The notes: generated from the letters alone by a model not told the origin. A stretch of 35,678 nt of DNA from Burkholderiales bacterium (GCA_947451035.1 CANFXR010000019.1:1-35678), one strand, 5' to 3'; shown: positions 27,327 through 35,678, counted from the first letter of the stretch. Program-made: numbers and translations.

Positions 27327-27331
27327 CCAAC

Positions 27332-29308
27332 TTGAGCGCAACCAGCCCCACTGAATGGCACACCCACAGCCCGTCGGCCGAATCGATGGCCGGCGCCCAT
27401 GTCCAAGGCATGGCGCAGTACGAGGCGCTGGTCCAGGAGGCCAACGACGACTACGAGGGCTACTGGGCGCGCCAAGCGCGCGAGCTCGTTTCCTGGAAAA
27501 CGCCCTTCACCAAGGTGCTCGACGAGAGCGAGGCACCGTTCTTCAAGTGGTTCGAGGACGGCACCCTCAACGCCTCGTACAACTGCCTGGACCGGCAGAT
27601 CGAGGCCGGGCGGGGCGGCAAGGTCGCCATCATCTTCGAAGCCGACGACGGCACCGTCACGCGAGTCACCTACGCGGACCTGCTGGCGCGCACCTGCCAG
27701 CTTGCCAACGCGCTCAAGGCCCGTGGCATCAGCAAGGGTGACCGCGTGGTCATCTACATGTCGATGAGCGTCGAAGGCGTGGTGGCCATGCAGGCTTGCG
27801 CGCGCATCGGGGCGACCCATTCGGTGGTGTTCGGCGGGTTTTCGGCGCAAAGCCTGCAAGACCGCATCAAGGACACCGGTGCTATCGCGGTGATCACGGC
27901 CGACGAGCAGCTGCGCGGCGGCAAGTCGTTGCCGTTGAAATCGATCGTCGACGAGGCGCTGGCCTCAGGCCAATGCGACAGCGTGAAGGACGTCATCGTG
28001 TACCGCCGCACCGGCGGCAAGATCGCCTGGAACCCGCGCGATTTGTGGTTGCACGAGGTGATGGCGGCGCAGCCCGCCACCTGCGAACCCGAATGGGTGG
28101 GTGCCGAGCACCCGCTGTTCCTGCTTTACACCTCAGGCTCGACCGGCAAGCCCAAGGGCGTCCAGCACGCCACCGGCGGCTATCTGGTGCACGCCGCGCT
28201 GACCACCAAGCTGACGTTCGACCTTCGGCCCGACGACGTCTTCTGGTGCACGGCTGACATCGGCTGGGTGACCGGCCACACCTACATCGCCTATGGGCCT
28301 CTGGCACTGGGTGGCACGCAGGTCATGTTTGAAGGCGTGCCCACCTACCCGGATGCCGGGCGCTTCTGGAAGATGATCCAGGACCACAAGGTCTCGATCT
28401 TCTACACCGCACCCACCGCCATCCGCTCGCTCATCAAAGCGGCCGAATCCAACGAGGCCGTGCACCCCAAGCGCTACGACCTGACCAGCCTGCGCATCCT
28501 CGGTTCGGTGGGCGAGCCGATCAACCCGGCGGCCTGGGAGTGGTACTACCTGAACATCGGTGGCGGGCGCTGCCCGATCGTCGACACCTTCTGGCAAACC
28601 GAGACCGGCGGTCACATGATCACGCCGCTGCCGGGCGCCACGCCGCTGGTGCCTGGTTCGTGCACGCTGCCCTTCCCGGGCATCATGGCCGCGGTGGTCG
28701 ACGAGACCGGCCGCGAAGTGCCCTGGGGGCAGGGCGGCATCCTGGTCGTCAAACGCCCATGGCCCAGCATGATCCGCACGATCTGGGGCGATCCCGAGCG
28801 CTTCAAGAAGAGTTACTACCCCGAGGACTTTCAGGGCAAGTACTACCTGGCGGGTGACGGCGCGATCCGCGATGCCAGCACCGGCTACTTCACCATCACC
28901 GGCCGCATCGACGACGTGCTGAACGTGTCGGGTCACCGCATGGGCACGATGGAAATCGAGTCGGCGCTGGTCAGTTGCACCGAGCTGGTGGCCGAGGCCG
29001 CGGTGGTGGGCCGCCCGGACGACACCACCGGCGAGGCGATCTGCGCGTTCGTCGTTCTCAAGCGCTCGCGTCCGACGGGCGACGAGGCCAAGGCCATCGC
29101 CAAGCAGTTGCGCGACTGGGTCGGCAAGGAGATCGGCCCGATCGCCAAGCCCAAGGACATCCGCTTCGGTGACAACCTGCCGAAGACGCGCTCCGGAAAG
29201 ATCATGCGCCGCTTGCTGCGCTCGGTGGCCAAGGGCGAGACCGTCACCCAGGACACCAGCACGCTCGAGAACCCGGCGATCCTGGACCAGTTGGGCCAGG
29301 CCTACTGA
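27332..29308 (+). CDS. acs: Acetyl-CoA synthetase
   Basis: Acs converts acetate, ATP and CoA to acetyl-CoA through an acetyl-adenylate. The 658-residue protein has the adenylate-forming motifs [41 protein letters not shown] and [20 protein letters not shown]. The C-terminal [11 protein letters not shown] contains the catalytic Lys623, the residue acetylated by Pat-type enzymes in known systems. The start is TTG, supported by AGGAGA 5 nt upstream; the next ATG is at codon 19 of this frame and has no such site. It is a single-gene unit, convergent with the cytochrome c gene. Confidence 0.96.
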   Translation: MSATSPTEWHTHSPSAESMAGAHVQGMAQYEALVQEANDDYEGYWARQARELVSWKTPFTKVLDESEAPFFKWFEDGTLNASYNCLDRQIEAGRGGKVAIIFEADDGTVTRVTYADLLARTCQLANALKARGISKGDRVVIYMSMSVEGVVAMQACARIGATHSVVFGGFSAQSLQDRIKDTGAIAVITADEQLRGGKSLPLKSIVDEALASGQCDSVKDVIVYRRTGGKIAWNPRDLWLHEVMAAQPATCEPEWVGAEHPLFLLYTSGSTGKPKGVQHATGGYLVHAALTTKLTFDLRPDDVFWCTADIGWVTGHTYIAYGPLALGGTQVMFEGVPTYPDAGRFWKMIQDHKVSIFYTAPTAIRSLIKAAESNEAVHPKRYDLTSLRILGSVGEPINPAAWEWYYLNIGGGRCPIVDTFWQTETGGHMITPLPGATPLVPGSCTLPFPGIMAAVVDETGREVPWGQGGILVVKRPWPSMIRTIWGDPERFKKSYYPEDFQGKYYLAGDGAIRDASTGYFTITGRIDDVLNVSGHRMGTMEIESALVSCTELVAEAAVVGRPDDTTGEAICAFVVLKRSRPTGDEAKAIAKQLRDWVGKEIGPIAKPKDIRFGDNLPKTRSGKIMRRLLRSVAKGETVTQDTSTLENPAILDQLGQAY

Positions 29309-29333
29309 GGCCGCGTTCGTCTGGGCGCAGGGA

Positions 29334-29639
29334 TCACTTCAGCGTGAGGATCCACTGCACCAGCGTTCGCGCCTCGGCTTCCGAGACCTGCGGGTTGGCC
29401 GGCATCGGCACGACGCCCCAAGTGCCGCTGCCGCCCTTGATGACCTTGGCTGAAAGAACCGCCACCGCATCCTTGGCGTCGGCGTACTTGGCCGCGACGT
29501 CCTTGTAGGCCGGGCCGACACGCTTGACGTCGACGGCGTGGCACGACAGACAGTTTTTCTTTTGCGCCAGGTCCTGGCTGGCCAGAGCGGGTCCCGCCAC
29601 TGAAGCCATCAATGCAAAAGCCAGTGCCAGAGATTTCAT
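29334..29639 (-). CDS. Periplasmic class I cytochrome c (c551/c8 type)
   Basis: The 101-residue precursor has a signal peptide (about 1-20, cleavage after ALA) and one haem site C30-x-x-C33-H34 (CLSCH). The distal axial ligand is Met79 in WGVVPMPANPQVS, followed by the C-terminal helix EARTLVQWILTL. It should carry electrons between periplasmic redox partners; the partner is unknown. AAGGAA lies upstream of the ATG. It is convergent with acs (25-nt gap) and divergent from the small Trp-rich gene. Confidence 0.93.
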   Translation of the reverse strand: MKSLALAFALMASVAGPALASQDLAQKKNCLSCHAVDVKRVGPAYKDVAAKYADAKDAVAVLSAKVIKGGSGTWGVVPMPANPQVSEAEARTLVQWILTLK

Positions 29640-29775
29640 CGTTGTTCCTTCAGGGGATCGCACGGGTACCGCGACGCGGTCCCGCTCGGCGGGTACAGTC
29701 GACGAGGTCATTCTAGGAAGTCGGCTCGGTGCCGCCGCTGAGTGAGCTACCTCGAACAAGCAAAAGGGGCCTGTC

Positions 29776-30024
29776 ATGTATCTGGTCGTGTTGGGCGTGT
29801 TGTTTCTGGCCATGAAAGTTGCCGGGCTGGGGCCCGTGGCCGACTGGTCCTACTGGCTCGTGCTGTCGCCTTTCGGTGGAGCCGTTGCCTGGTGGACCTA
29901 TGCCGACAAGACCGGCCGGACGCAGCGCGAGGCCATGGACAAGATGGCCGCGCGCAAAGACACGCGGCGTCGCAAGAATCTGGACGCGCTGGGCATTGGT
30001 GACAAGGATCGCCGGCGGCCCTGA
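29776..30024 (+). CDS. Small Trp-rich membrane protein (TIGR04438-like)
   Basis: The 82-residue protein starts with a membrane helix (YLVVLGVLFLAMKVAGLGPVADWSYWLVLSPFGGAVAWW, one or two segments at 2-40) rich in Trp. A highly charged Lys/Arg tail follows (REAMDKMAARKDTRRRKNLDALG). This matches a small Burkholderiales family named for its tryptophans; its function is unknown. AAGGGG precedes the ATG at a good distance. It is convergent with ilvD (20-nt gap). Confidence 0.8.
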   Translation: MYLVVLGVLFLAMKVAGLGPVADWSYWLVLSPFGGAVAWWTYADKTGRTQREAMDKMAARKDTRRRKNLDALGIGDKDRRRP

Positions 30025-30044
30025 TCAACAGGGCCGCTGACGCG

Positions 30045-31727
30045 TCACTCGAACTTGTCGAGCACGGCCCCCGAACTGGCGCTGGACGCGTTTTTCGCAA
30101 ACTTGGCGAGCACGCCACGCGTGTAGCGCGGCGCAGGCGCCTTCCATGCGGCGCGACGCGCGGCGATGTCCGCTTCGCTCACATGCAGGTTCAGGCTGAG
30201 CGTGTGGGCATCGATGGTGATCAGATCGCCTTCTTCGATGAGGGCGATGCCGCCGCCCACGTAGGCCTCTGGCGCCACGTGTCCGACCACCATGCCCCAG
30301 GTGCCGCCCGAAAAGCGTCCATCGGTGATCAGCCCGACGGACTCACCCAGCCCCTGACCGATCAGCGCGCCCGTGGGGGCGAGCATCTCCGGCATGCCGG
30401 GCGCTCCTTTGGGGCCCAGGTAGCGCAGCACCATCACATCGCCGGCCACGATCTTGCGCGCCATGATGGCGGCCAGCGCCGATTGCTCGTCGTCGAACAC
30501 GCGGGCCGGTCCGGTGATCACCGGGTTCTTCAGTCCGGTGATCTTGGCCACGCAGCCTTCCGGTGACAGGTTGCCCTTCAGGATGGCGAGGTGTCCTTCG
30601 GCGTACATCGGGTCACCGATCGGGCGGATGACGTCTTGATCGAGGCGTGGCACGTCGGGCACATCGGCCAGGTTTTCGGCCACCGTCTTGCCGGTGATCG
30701 TCATGCAGTCGCCATGGATCAGACCGGCCGCCAGCAGCGTTTTCATGACCTGCGGAATACCGCCCGCGCGGTGCAGGTCGACCGCCAGATAGCGCCCCGA
30801 CGGCTTCAGGTCGCACAGCACCGGAACGCGCTTGCGCATGCGCTCGAAATCGTCGATGGTCCATTCGACTTCAGCGGCGTGGGCGATCGCCAGGAAGTGC
30901 AGCACCGCGTTGGTCGAACCACCGGTGGCCATGATCACGGCCACGGCGTTTTCGATCGACTTGCGGGTGACGATGTCGCGCGGCTTGAGGTTGATGCGCA
31001 CGGCCTCGTAGACCGCCTTGGCGGCTTGCTTGGCCGACTCCTCGATCTCGTCGTGCGGGTTGGCCATCGTCGACGAGTACGGCAGGCTCATGCCCAGCGC
31101 CTCGAACGCCGAACTCATCGTGTTGGCCGTGTACATGCCGCCGCACGAGCCGTTGCCCGGAATGGCTCGCCGCTCGATCTGGCAGAAGTCTTCTTCGCTC
31201 ATGTTGCCGGCGCTGAACTGGCCCACGGCCTCGAACACGCTGACGATGTTCAGGTCCTGGCCCTTGTAGCGGCCCGGCAGGATGGTGCCGCCATAGACAA
31301 AGATGGCCGGCACGTTGGCGCGCAGCATGCCCATCATGCCGCCGGGCATGTTCTTGTCGCAGCCACCGACCACGAGAACGCCGTCCATCCACTGACCACC
31401 GACGCACGTCTCGATGCAGTCAGCGATGACCTCGCGCGACACCAGGCTGTATTTCATGCCCTCGGTGCCCATGGCCATGCCATCGGAAATCGTCGGCGTG
31501 CCAAAGATCTGCGCATTGCCGCCGGCGGCCTCAATGCCCGCGACGGCGGCATCGGCCAGGCGTTGCAGTCCGGAGTTGCACGGGGTGATGGTCGAGTGCC
31601 CGTTGGCCACGCCGATCATCGGTTTCTTGAAGTCGGCTTCCTGGTAGCCGAGCGCGTAGTACATCGATCGGTTGGGTGCCCGAGCCACGCCTTCGGTGAT
31701 GTTTTTGGAGCGGCGATTGATACTCAT
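30045..31727 (-). CDS. ilvD: Dihydroxy-acid dehydratase
   Basis: IlvD dehydrates 2,3-dihydroxy acids in valine, isoleucine and pantothenate synthesis, using an iron-sulfur cluster. The 560-residue protein has family motifs at the N-terminus ([21 protein letters not shown]), cluster cysteines in [19 protein letters not shown] and [22 protein letters not shown], and the C-terminal [21 protein letters not shown]. Length is normal. The ATG at 31727 begins MSINRRSKN. It is divergent from lgt, an order common in this group. Confidence 0.96.
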   Translation of the reverse strand: MSINRRSKNITEGVARAPNRSMYYALGYQEADFKKPMIGVANGHSTITPCNSGLQRLADAAVAGIEAAGGNAQIFGTPTISDGMAMGTEGMKYSLVSREVIADCIETCVGGQWMDGVLVVGGCDKNMPGGMMGMLRANVPAIFVYGGTILPGRYKGQDLNIVSVFEAVGQFSAGNMSEEDFCQIERRAIPGNGSCGGMYTANTMSSAFEALGMSLPYSSTMANPHDEIEESAKQAAKAVYEAVRINLKPRDIVTRKSIENAVAVIMATGGSTNAVLHFLAIAHAAEVEWTIDDFERMRKRVPVLCDLKPSGRYLAVDLHRAGGIPQVMKTLLAAGLIHGDCMTITGKTVAENLADVPDVPRLDQDVIRPIGDPMYAEGHLAILKGNLSPEGCVAKITGLKNPVITGPARVFDDEQSALAAIMARKIVAGDVMVLRYLGPKGAPGMPEMLAPTGALIGQGLGESVGLITDGRFSGGTWGMVVGHVAPEAYVGGGIALIEEGDLITIDAHTLSLNLHVSEADIAARRAAWKAPAPRYTRGVLAKFAKNASSASSGAVLDKFE

Positions 31728-31800
31728 CGGTGGTCTCGTTTGATCGTGTGGAAGGGCGCTTTGAAAGGGCTCTCGAGGAGCGCCTGGCCTCGGTTTTTGA

Positions 31801-31820
31801 TGATAGCCCGACGCTTATCA
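31801..31820. promoter_or_regulatory. Dyad in the ilvD/lgt divergent region
   Basis: TGATA (31801-31805) and TATCA (31816-31820) form a 5-bp inverted repeat with a 10-nt spacer, in an AT-richer patch of the 125-bp gap. A second dyad, GGCGCT (31755-31760) with AGCGCC (31779-31784), lies nearer ilvD. Either could bind a regulator of one or both genes; the evidence is positional only. Confidence 0.25.
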
Positions 31821-31852
31821 TGGTCCGGCCAACCCCCGCTGCAACCCGCCAC

Positions 31853-32656
31853 ATGCTTGTACATCCCCAGTTCGACCCGATCGCGTTGCAGCTCGGACCC
31901 ATCGCCGTGCACTGGTACGGCATCTGTTATCTGATCGCATTCGGCCTGTTCCTCTGGCTGGCCAATCGGCGCATCGCGCAGCCGCAGTACGCGAAGACGG
32001 GCTGGACGTCGCGCGACGTCGAAGACCTGTTGTTCTACGGCGTGTTGGGCGTGGTCATCGGTGGTCGCGTGGGCTATGTGATCTTCTACAAGCCGGGTTA
32101 TTACCTTGCCAACCCGATCGAGGTGTTCGCTGTGTGGAAGGGCGGGATGGCCTTCCATGGCGGCTTGCTGGGCGTGATTTCAGCCATGGCGCTGTTCGCG
32201 AAATCGCGCGGCAGGCGCTTCCTGGACGTCACCGACCTCATCGCGCCTTGCGTGCCGAGCGGCCTGGCCGCCGGGCGCCTGGGTAACTTCATCAACGGAG
32301 AACTGTGGGGCCGGGCCGCTGACTCGACGCTGCCCTGGGCCATGGTCTATCCGCAGTCGGGTTCGGCGGTGCCCAGGCACCCATCTCCGCTTTACCAGTT
32401 CGCCCTCGAAGGCGTGCTCTTGTTCGTGCTGCTGTGGGCCTACTCGAGAAAGCCGCGGGGCCTGGGGGCGGTGTCGGGCGCGTTTCTGGTGGGCTACGGG
32501 TTGTTGCGTTTTGCGGCCGAGTATTTCCGCGAGCCCGACGGCTTTCTGGGCTTGCTGGCGCTGCAGATGAGCATGGGCCAGTGGCTGTGCGTGCCGATGG
32601 TGCTGGCCGGGCTGCTGCTGATGTGGCGCTCGACACGCGAGACCCCTGCAACCTGA
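31853..32656 (+). CDS. lgt: Prolipoprotein diacylglyceryl transferase
   Basis: Lgt attaches diacylglycerol to the lipobox Cys of prolipoproteins in the inner membrane. The 267-residue protein has about seven transmembrane helices, the essential region [15 protein letters not shown], the HGG motif in [11 protein letters not shown], and the family signature [14 protein letters not shown]. The ATG at 31853 gives [23 protein letters not shown], which matches family N-termini; the frame extends upstream to other possible starts (31820) that lack support. dnaQ follows 50 nt downstream on the same strand. Confidence 0.95.
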   Translation: MLVHPQFDPIALQLGPIAVHWYGICYLIAFGLFLWLANRRIAQPQYAKTGWTSRDVEDLLFYGVLGVVIGGRVGYVIFYKPGYYLANPIEVFAVWKGGMAFHGGLLGVISAMALFAKSRGRRFLDVTDLIAPCVPSGLAAGRLGNFINGELWGRAADSTLPWAMVYPQSGSAVPRHPSPLYQFALEGVLLFVLLWAYSRKPRGLGAVSGAFLVGYGLLRFAAEYFREPDGFLGLLALQMSMGQWLCVPMVLAGLLLMWRSTRETPAT

Positions 32657-32706
32657 CCTGTGGCGCCAACCGCGCCCAGGCGCGCCACCAACGATCCGGC
32701 GGACCC

Positions 32707-33417
32707 ATGAGACAAATTTTTCTAGACACTGAAACCACGGGCCTCAGCCCCGCAACCGGCGATCGGATCATCGAGATCGGCTGCATCGAAATGATCGACA
32801 GGGCCATCACGGGGCGGCACCTGCACCTGTACATCAACCCGCAACGCTCGAGTCATCCGGACGCCCTGAGGATCCACGGCCTGACCGACGAATTCCTCAG
32901 CGACAAGCCCGTGTTCTCGGCTGTGGCCGAGGCTCTGATGGAATTCGTGGCCGGGGCTGAAATCCTGATTCACAACGCCAACTTTGACCTGGGGTTCCTG
33001 GACGAGGAACTGCGCCGGCTGAGCCTGCCCAAGTTCAGGCAAGGCGTCGCGCAGGTCACCGACAGCCTGACCATGGCCCGCGAGGCCTTCCCTGGAAAGT
33101 CGAATTCTCTGGACGCTCTGTGCAAGAGGCTGGAGGTCGACAACCGGCACCGCACCACCCACGGCGCCTTGCTCGACGCGGGGCTGCTGGCCGAGGTGTA
33201 CTTGCGCATGACGCGTGGTCAAAAGGCCCTGGTCGTCGAGGCCGAACCGGTGCAAACCTCGAACCACCAGACGGACACGCGAGACCTGCGCGCGTATTCG
33301 CCGCCGGTCTTGGCGGCGGGCGATGCCGAATTGCAGAACCACGAAGCCTTGATCGCCGACCTGAGTGCATCTTGCAAGTCGGGCGCGATATGGGGGACGG
33401 CTGTGGCAAAATCGTGA
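32707..33417 (+). CDS. dnaQ: DNA polymerase III epsilon subunit (proofreading exonuclease)
   Basis: DnaQ removes misincorporated bases during replication. The 236-residue protein has the DEDDh exonuclease motifs: Exo I FLDTETTG (D7, E9), Exo II HNANFDLGFLDEE, and Exo III TTHGALLDAGLLAEVYL with catalytic His and Asp. The C-terminal 50 residues are variable, as expected for the tail that binds the polymerase. The ATG at 32707 begins MRQIFLDTETTG. It probably shares a transcript with lgt; tRNA-Val begins 52 nt beyond its stop codon. Confidence 0.95.
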   Translation: MRQIFLDTETTGLSPATGDRIIEIGCIEMIDRAITGRHLHLYINPQRSSHPDALRIHGLTDEFLSDKPVFSAVAEALMEFVAGAEILIHNANFDLGFLDEELRRLSLPKFRQGVAQVTDSLTMAREAFPGKSNSLDALCKRLEVDNRHRTTHGALLDAGLLAEVYLRMTRGQKALVVEAEPVQTSNHQTDTRDLRAYSPPVLAAGDAELQNHEALIADLSASCKSGAIWGTAVAKS

Positions 33418-33469
33418 GCTTGTTGGGACGCTGCGTTGTTCGTTGATGCAGCGGTCGCCCCGGAATATC

Positions 33470-33544
33470 GGGCGGTTAACTCAGCGGTAGAGTGCCACCT
33501 TCACACGGTGGAAGTCGCAGGTTCGAACCCTGCACCGCCCACCA
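33470..33544 (+). tRNA. tRNA-Val (anticodon CAC)
   Basis: The 75-nt cloverleaf includes an encoded CCA. The acceptor stem pairs GGGCGGT (33470-33476) with ACCGCCC (33534-33540), followed by discriminator A and CCA. The D-loop is TCAGCGGTAGA. The anticodon stem CCACC/GGTGG encloses the loop TTCACAC, anticodon CAC. The T-arm carries GTTCGAACC. It is 52 nt after dnaQ and is followed by a terminator 32 nt downstream. No repeat of its 3' end was found to its right in the window. Confidence 0.96.
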
Positions 33545-33575
33545 TCTCAGGCTCCGCAAGGGGCCGAAAAAGACC

Positions 33576-33612
33576 AAACCCCCAAGTCGTTCAACGATCT
33601 GGGGGTTTTTTC
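33576..33612 (+). terminator. Rho-independent terminator after tRNA-Val
   Basis: AAACCCCCA (33576-33584) pairs with TGGGGGTTT (33600-33608), with an inner TCGT/ACGA extension, and a run of six to seven T follows. It ends the tRNA transcript, and because the stem is flanked by A and T runs it may also act on the convergent LysR-type gene. Confidence 0.9.
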
Positions 33613-33703
33613 TTGTCTGCATGAGGCTGGACGACTGCGGGTGTATCGGAGGGCGCGCCTCGCGCCGAGGTGGCCTTGGCGCCAGCGCTTGCCGGCCTCG
33701 GAT

Positions 33704-34627
33704 TCAGGTTCCCACAGCGCCAGAAATGGATGCGGTCAATTCCTTCGCGCTGGCTCGCAGGTGAGCCAGGAATTCGACGACCAATGGCGCCAGTCGGTGG
33801 TCTTTCGGGTACAGGATGAACCAGTTGGACTGCGCCGGAAAACCACGCACGTTCAGCTCCGTCACGCCATCTCCGTCGGCACGCCCGGCAATCGCATGAC
33901 GTGACAAAACCGCCAGCCCGAGGCCTGCTGCCACCGAGTGCTTGATGGCCTCGTTGCTGCCGAGTTCGAGCCGCACATTCGGCTTGAATCCCAAGCAGTC
34001 AAAGTGCGCATCGCAAGCCATGCGCGTGCTCGAGCCTTGCTCCCGCAATATGAATCGCTCCTTCGCCAGTGTGGCCAGGGGGATGGCCTTTCGATGGGCA
34101 AGGGGGTGTCCTTTGGACGCGATCACGACCAGCGGATTGGGGAGGAACATCTCCTGTTCGAGTTCCATGTCCGGTGGCGGCATCGACATGATGTACAGAT
34201 CGTCTCGGTGGTCGCGCAGCCGCGCCAGCACGCCGTCGCGGTTGAGGAGCTCGAGCGCGATGTCGATGTCCGGGTAGCGTGCGCAAAACGTTCCCAGAAT
34301 GCCCGGCACGAAATACTTCGCCGTGCTGACCACCGAGATGCGCAGCCGCCCTTGCGTCAAGCCCTTGAGTCCGTTGATTTTCTGTTCGAACGCAGCCCAC
34401 TCGTCGCTCATGCTCTGGGCGGCGCTGACCAGCGCCTCACCCGCTTCAGTCAACCGCAAGCGCTTGCCCAACTGGTTGTACAGCGGCAAGCCGACCGAGT
34501 CGGCCAGGTCTTTCAGCTGCATCGACACCGTCGGTTGGGTGACATGACAAGCGCGTGCTGCCGCGGTGATGCTTCCGGCTTCAGCCAGGGCTAAAAACAA
34601 CTGCAGCTGGCGAAAGGTTGCGTGCAT
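33704..34627 (-). CDS. LysR-family transcriptional regulator, CbbR-like
   Basis: The 307-residue protein has an N-terminal winged helix-turn-helix (FRQLQLFLALAEAGSITAAARACHVTQPTVSMQLKDL, about 5-41) and a LysR effector domain (about 90-300). The stretches LRISVVSTAKYFVPGILGTF, DDLYIMSMPPPD, FLPNPLVVIASKGHPL and FILREQGSSTRMA resemble CbbR, the regulator of the Calvin-cycle operon. No cbb gene is near, so the target is unknown; the assignment to the CbbR group is from motif memory. It is divergent from a 74-codon gene, the usual layout for LysR regulators and their targets. A TNA-N7-TNA site lies between them. Confidence 0.85.
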   Translation of the reverse strand: MHATFRQLQLFLALAEAGSITAAARACHVTQPTVSMQLKDLADSVGLPLYNQLGKRLRLTEAGEALVSAAQSMSDEWAAFEQKINGLKGLTQGRLRISVVSTAKYFVPGILGTFCARYPDIDIALELLNRDGVLARLRDHRDDLYIMSMPPPDMELEQEMFLPNPLVVIASKGHPLAHRKAIPLATLAKERFILREQGSSTRMACDAHFDCLGFKPNVRLELGSNEAIKHSVAAGLGLAVLSRHAIAGRADGDGVTELNVRGFPAQSNWFILYPKDHRLAPLVVEFLAHLRASAKELTASISGAVGT

Positions 34628-34649
34628 AGAGTAGGGGTGATGTTCAGCA

Positions 34650-34662
34650 TAAGAACTATTTA
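34650..34662. promoter_or_regulatory. Candidate LysR/CbbR binding site
   Basis: TAA (34650-34652), seven bases, TTA (34660-34662) matches the CbbR-type TNA-N7-TNA pattern. It is 23 nt upstream of the regulator's start in an unusually AT-rich patch, and 85 nt upstream of the divergent 74-codon gene. A second small dyad, GGAC-N5-GTCC, lies near 34704-34716. Binding is inferred from pattern and position. Confidence 0.4.
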
Positions 34663-34747
34663 CTTTACTCGAATGATGTTGGTGCCTAGGATCGTTTCCA
34701 ACGGACTTGCGGTCCGCCTCACGAACAACTTCCCCAAGGATCGAAAA

Positions 34748-34972
34748 ATGACTTTCATCACCCAAGCCGATGCCGAAGAGCTTTTCTGGAGCGAGATCGG
34801 TGTGGCCAGCAAGTTCAAGCCTCAGCATGAGAAGTTCCTGAAGTTTCTCCAAAGCCACGACACCGTGACTTTCGAAGCCGCGATGCAACAGATCGACAGC
34901 TTGATCGGCGAGTTGACACCGAAGGACGGCCAGCCTCGACGTGTGCTGACGCACCAAGCCGGCGCACGTTAG
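34748..34972 (+). CDS. Small protein of unknown function divergent from the LysR-type regulator
   Basis: I do not recognise this 74-residue protein. It is soluble, without a signal peptide or membrane helix. It looks helical: TQADAEELFWSEIG, then QHEKFLKFLQSHDTVTFEAAMQQIDSLIGEL, with a basic tail RRVLTHQAGAR. The ATG is preceded by AAGGA at a suitable distance; the frame is open upstream but less likely coding. Its position divergent from the CbbR-like regulator suggests it is the regulated target. A GC-rich hairpin (GCTCCG 34991-34996, CGGAGC 35002-35007) follows the stop codon. Confidence 0.65.
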   Translation: MTFITQADAEELFWSEIGVASKFKPQHEKFLKFLQSHDTVTFEAAMQQIDSLIGELTPKDGQPRRVLTHQAGAR

Positions 34973-35038
34973 GGCGCTGGCGAGCGCGGCGCTCCGTCGG
35001 GCGGAGCCCTGGGGCGCCATCTAACAACGCAATACAAA

Positions 35039-35057
35039 AAGGGGCCATCGGCCCCTT
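35039..35057 (-). terminator. Rho-independent terminator, possibly bidirectional
   Basis: An 8-bp perfect stem, AAGGGGCC and GGCCCCTT around a 3-nt loop, is followed on the minus strand by a T-run (35040-35036). It sits 8 nt past the stop codon of the radC remnant, for which it is well placed. On the plus strand it could also stop transcription of the 74-codon gene, with a weaker T-run. Confidence 0.8.
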
Positions 35058-35064
35058 CGGTCTT

Positions 35065-35392
35065 TTATGACAGGCGACTTGTGCACCTCAGCCCACGCTC
35101 CGCCACGCTCACAGCAGCACCCCGCGTGACGATCACGTGATCAAGAACCCGCACATCGACCAGCGCCAGCGCTGACTTCAGCGTCTGCGTCAGGTACTCA
35201 TCGGCCCGTGAGGGCTCGACAGACCCGGTGCTGCGCATCCAGGAAGACCACGGCGAAGACCTCGTGCGGCCGATCCCCCAGGAGAAGCCGCAGGTAGTCG
35301 CGCACAGCTTGCGGGCCTGTCAGTGCATCCGTCGCGGGAAGGACTTCGCAAGCCAGAAGCTCGAGCGCTTGTTGAACGGTGGGGTGTCGCAT
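35065..35392 (-). pseudogene. radC: RadC-like (JAB/MPN domain) remnant with internal deletion
   Basis: The N-terminal part (start ATG 35392) reads [13 protein letters not shown], then [17 protein letters not shown] and [15 protein letters not shown], as in the short RadC proteins of plasmids and integrative elements. It then shifts frame and stops at 35198. In another frame the text resumes with [28 protein letters not shown] and VSVAERGL, ending at 35065. About 40 residues are missing between the two parts, including the catalytic His-x-His-Pro-Ser-Gly; only the later Ser/Asp (SRAD) remains. It cannot be a functional JAB-type metalloenzyme. The ribosome-binding site and terminator are still present, so decay looks recent. 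Confidence 0.85.
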
Positions 35393-35416
35393 GCCCGGTG
35401 CCTTAAAGAGAGTTGA

Positions 35417-35678
35417 TCACCCTGATGGCGCGGACGTGTTCCGGGTCTTGCCTGGCCCGGCGCGATAGACCCCCCCGGTGGGTGGGGGTGGGACCAACGC
35501 ATCTGACCCCCTGGGGGTGTCTAGGTGTGCCGCAGAGGTCAGGCCCCAGATTTCGATTTGTCGCCATGACATCTGGGTATAGATCGCTTCGCCTTCCTTC
35601 CCAAAAATTTCCACGGCAGCAGCGCGAGGCTCACCCCATGAGCTTTTCGCCACGGATGCTGCTTGTCTGCCCTCGAGC
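35417..35678 (-). CDS. Unknown protein, C-terminal part, open at the right edge
   Basis: The frame is open from the window edge to a stop at 35417, at least 87 codons. A GTG at 35653 could start a 78-residue protein (MAKSSWGEPRAAAVEIF...). The first half (WGEPRAAAVEIFGKEGEAIYTQM, SWRQIEIWGLTSAAHL) looks protein-like. The second half (from about 35530 downward) is a Pro/Gly-rich stretch encoded by long C and G runs (35470-35518) and may not be real coding sequence. I do not recognise it. It lies just upstream of the radC remnant on the same strand. Confidence 0.4.
   Translation of the reverse strand, partial: LEGRQAASVAKSSWGEPRAAAVEIFGKEGEAIYTQMSWRQIEIWGLTSAAHLDTPRGSDALVPPPPTGGVYRAGPGKTRNTSAPSG

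Noticed and set aside
29664-29693. Overlapping dyads upstream of the cytochrome c gene (ACCGC-GAC-GCGGT and CCCGC-TCG-GCGGG)
   Set aside because: Stems of 5 bp in very GC-rich sequence are expected by chance, and no promoter or T-run is associated.
33372-33412. Promoter for tRNA-Val inside the end of dnaQ (TTGCAA and CAAAAT)
   Set aside because: The two boxes are 29 nt apart, too far for a sigma-70 promoter; only the CAAAAT could serve as a -10, so no promoter is called.
33470-33544. tRNA-Val as an integration site for a mobile element
   Set aside because: No repeat of the tRNA 3' end and no integrase gene was found between 33545 and 35678. The radC remnant alone is not enough.

Overview
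The window is GC-rich chromosomal DNA with almost no gene-free space; no stretch over 300 bases lacks a gene. Gene content and order (ilvD divergent from lgt, an aat-bpt pair, a class I fumarase, a TIGR04438-type small Trp-rich protein, GspA/GspB) point to a Burkholderiales betaproteobacterium, probably of the Leptothrix/Rubrivivax/Ideonella type. This placement is inferred from gene families only.

Layout. 1-324: start of a HAD-UbiA type gene running off the left edge. 431-2356: gspA and gspB of type II secretion. 2364-8571 (minus): a five-gene signalling cassette, made of a periplasmic substrate-binding protein, a membrane sensor kinase, a lone receiver, a receiver-PAS-kinase and a receiver-GGDEF protein, with no permease or ABC ATPase. 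8689-10104 (minus): the toxin-antitoxin pair ccdA-ccdB lies immediately upstream of thyA, 7 nt from ccdB to thyA. 10148-13729 (minus): an ABC exporter, an NTF2/SnoaL-like protein and a CrtC/AttH-type lipocalin protein. 13812-17630: a large SWIM-SNF2 helicase. 17658-20777 (minus): an EAL protein with a dead GGDEF domain, abutting an HDOD-GAF gene. 20865-20946: a long inverted repeat. 20953-25186 (minus): DUF1415, an unknown 130-residue protein, the N-degron transferases bpt and aat, and fumarase. 25265-33417: nhaA, a UPF0114 membrane protein, acs, a cytochrome c, a small Trp-rich protein, ilvD, lgt and dnaQ.

33470-35678: tRNA-Val(CAC) with a strong terminator, a CbbR-like LysR regulator divergent from a 74-codon gene of unknown function, then a radC remnant that has lost its catalytic histidines, and an unknown ORF at the right edge. 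The last part resembles the border or residue of an integrated element; I found no integrase, insertion sequence or duplicated attachment site.

Cyclic-di-GMP and phosphorelay signalling are over-represented: one GGDEF protein, one GGDEF-EAL protein, one HDOD protein, two histidine kinases and three receiver domains lie in the first 21 kb. The best candidates for new biology are the substrate-binding-protein/phosphorelay cassette, the ccdAB-thyA arrangement, and the structured intergenic element at 20865-20946. No CRISPR array, intact insertion sequence, phage gene or recognisable riboswitch was seen.
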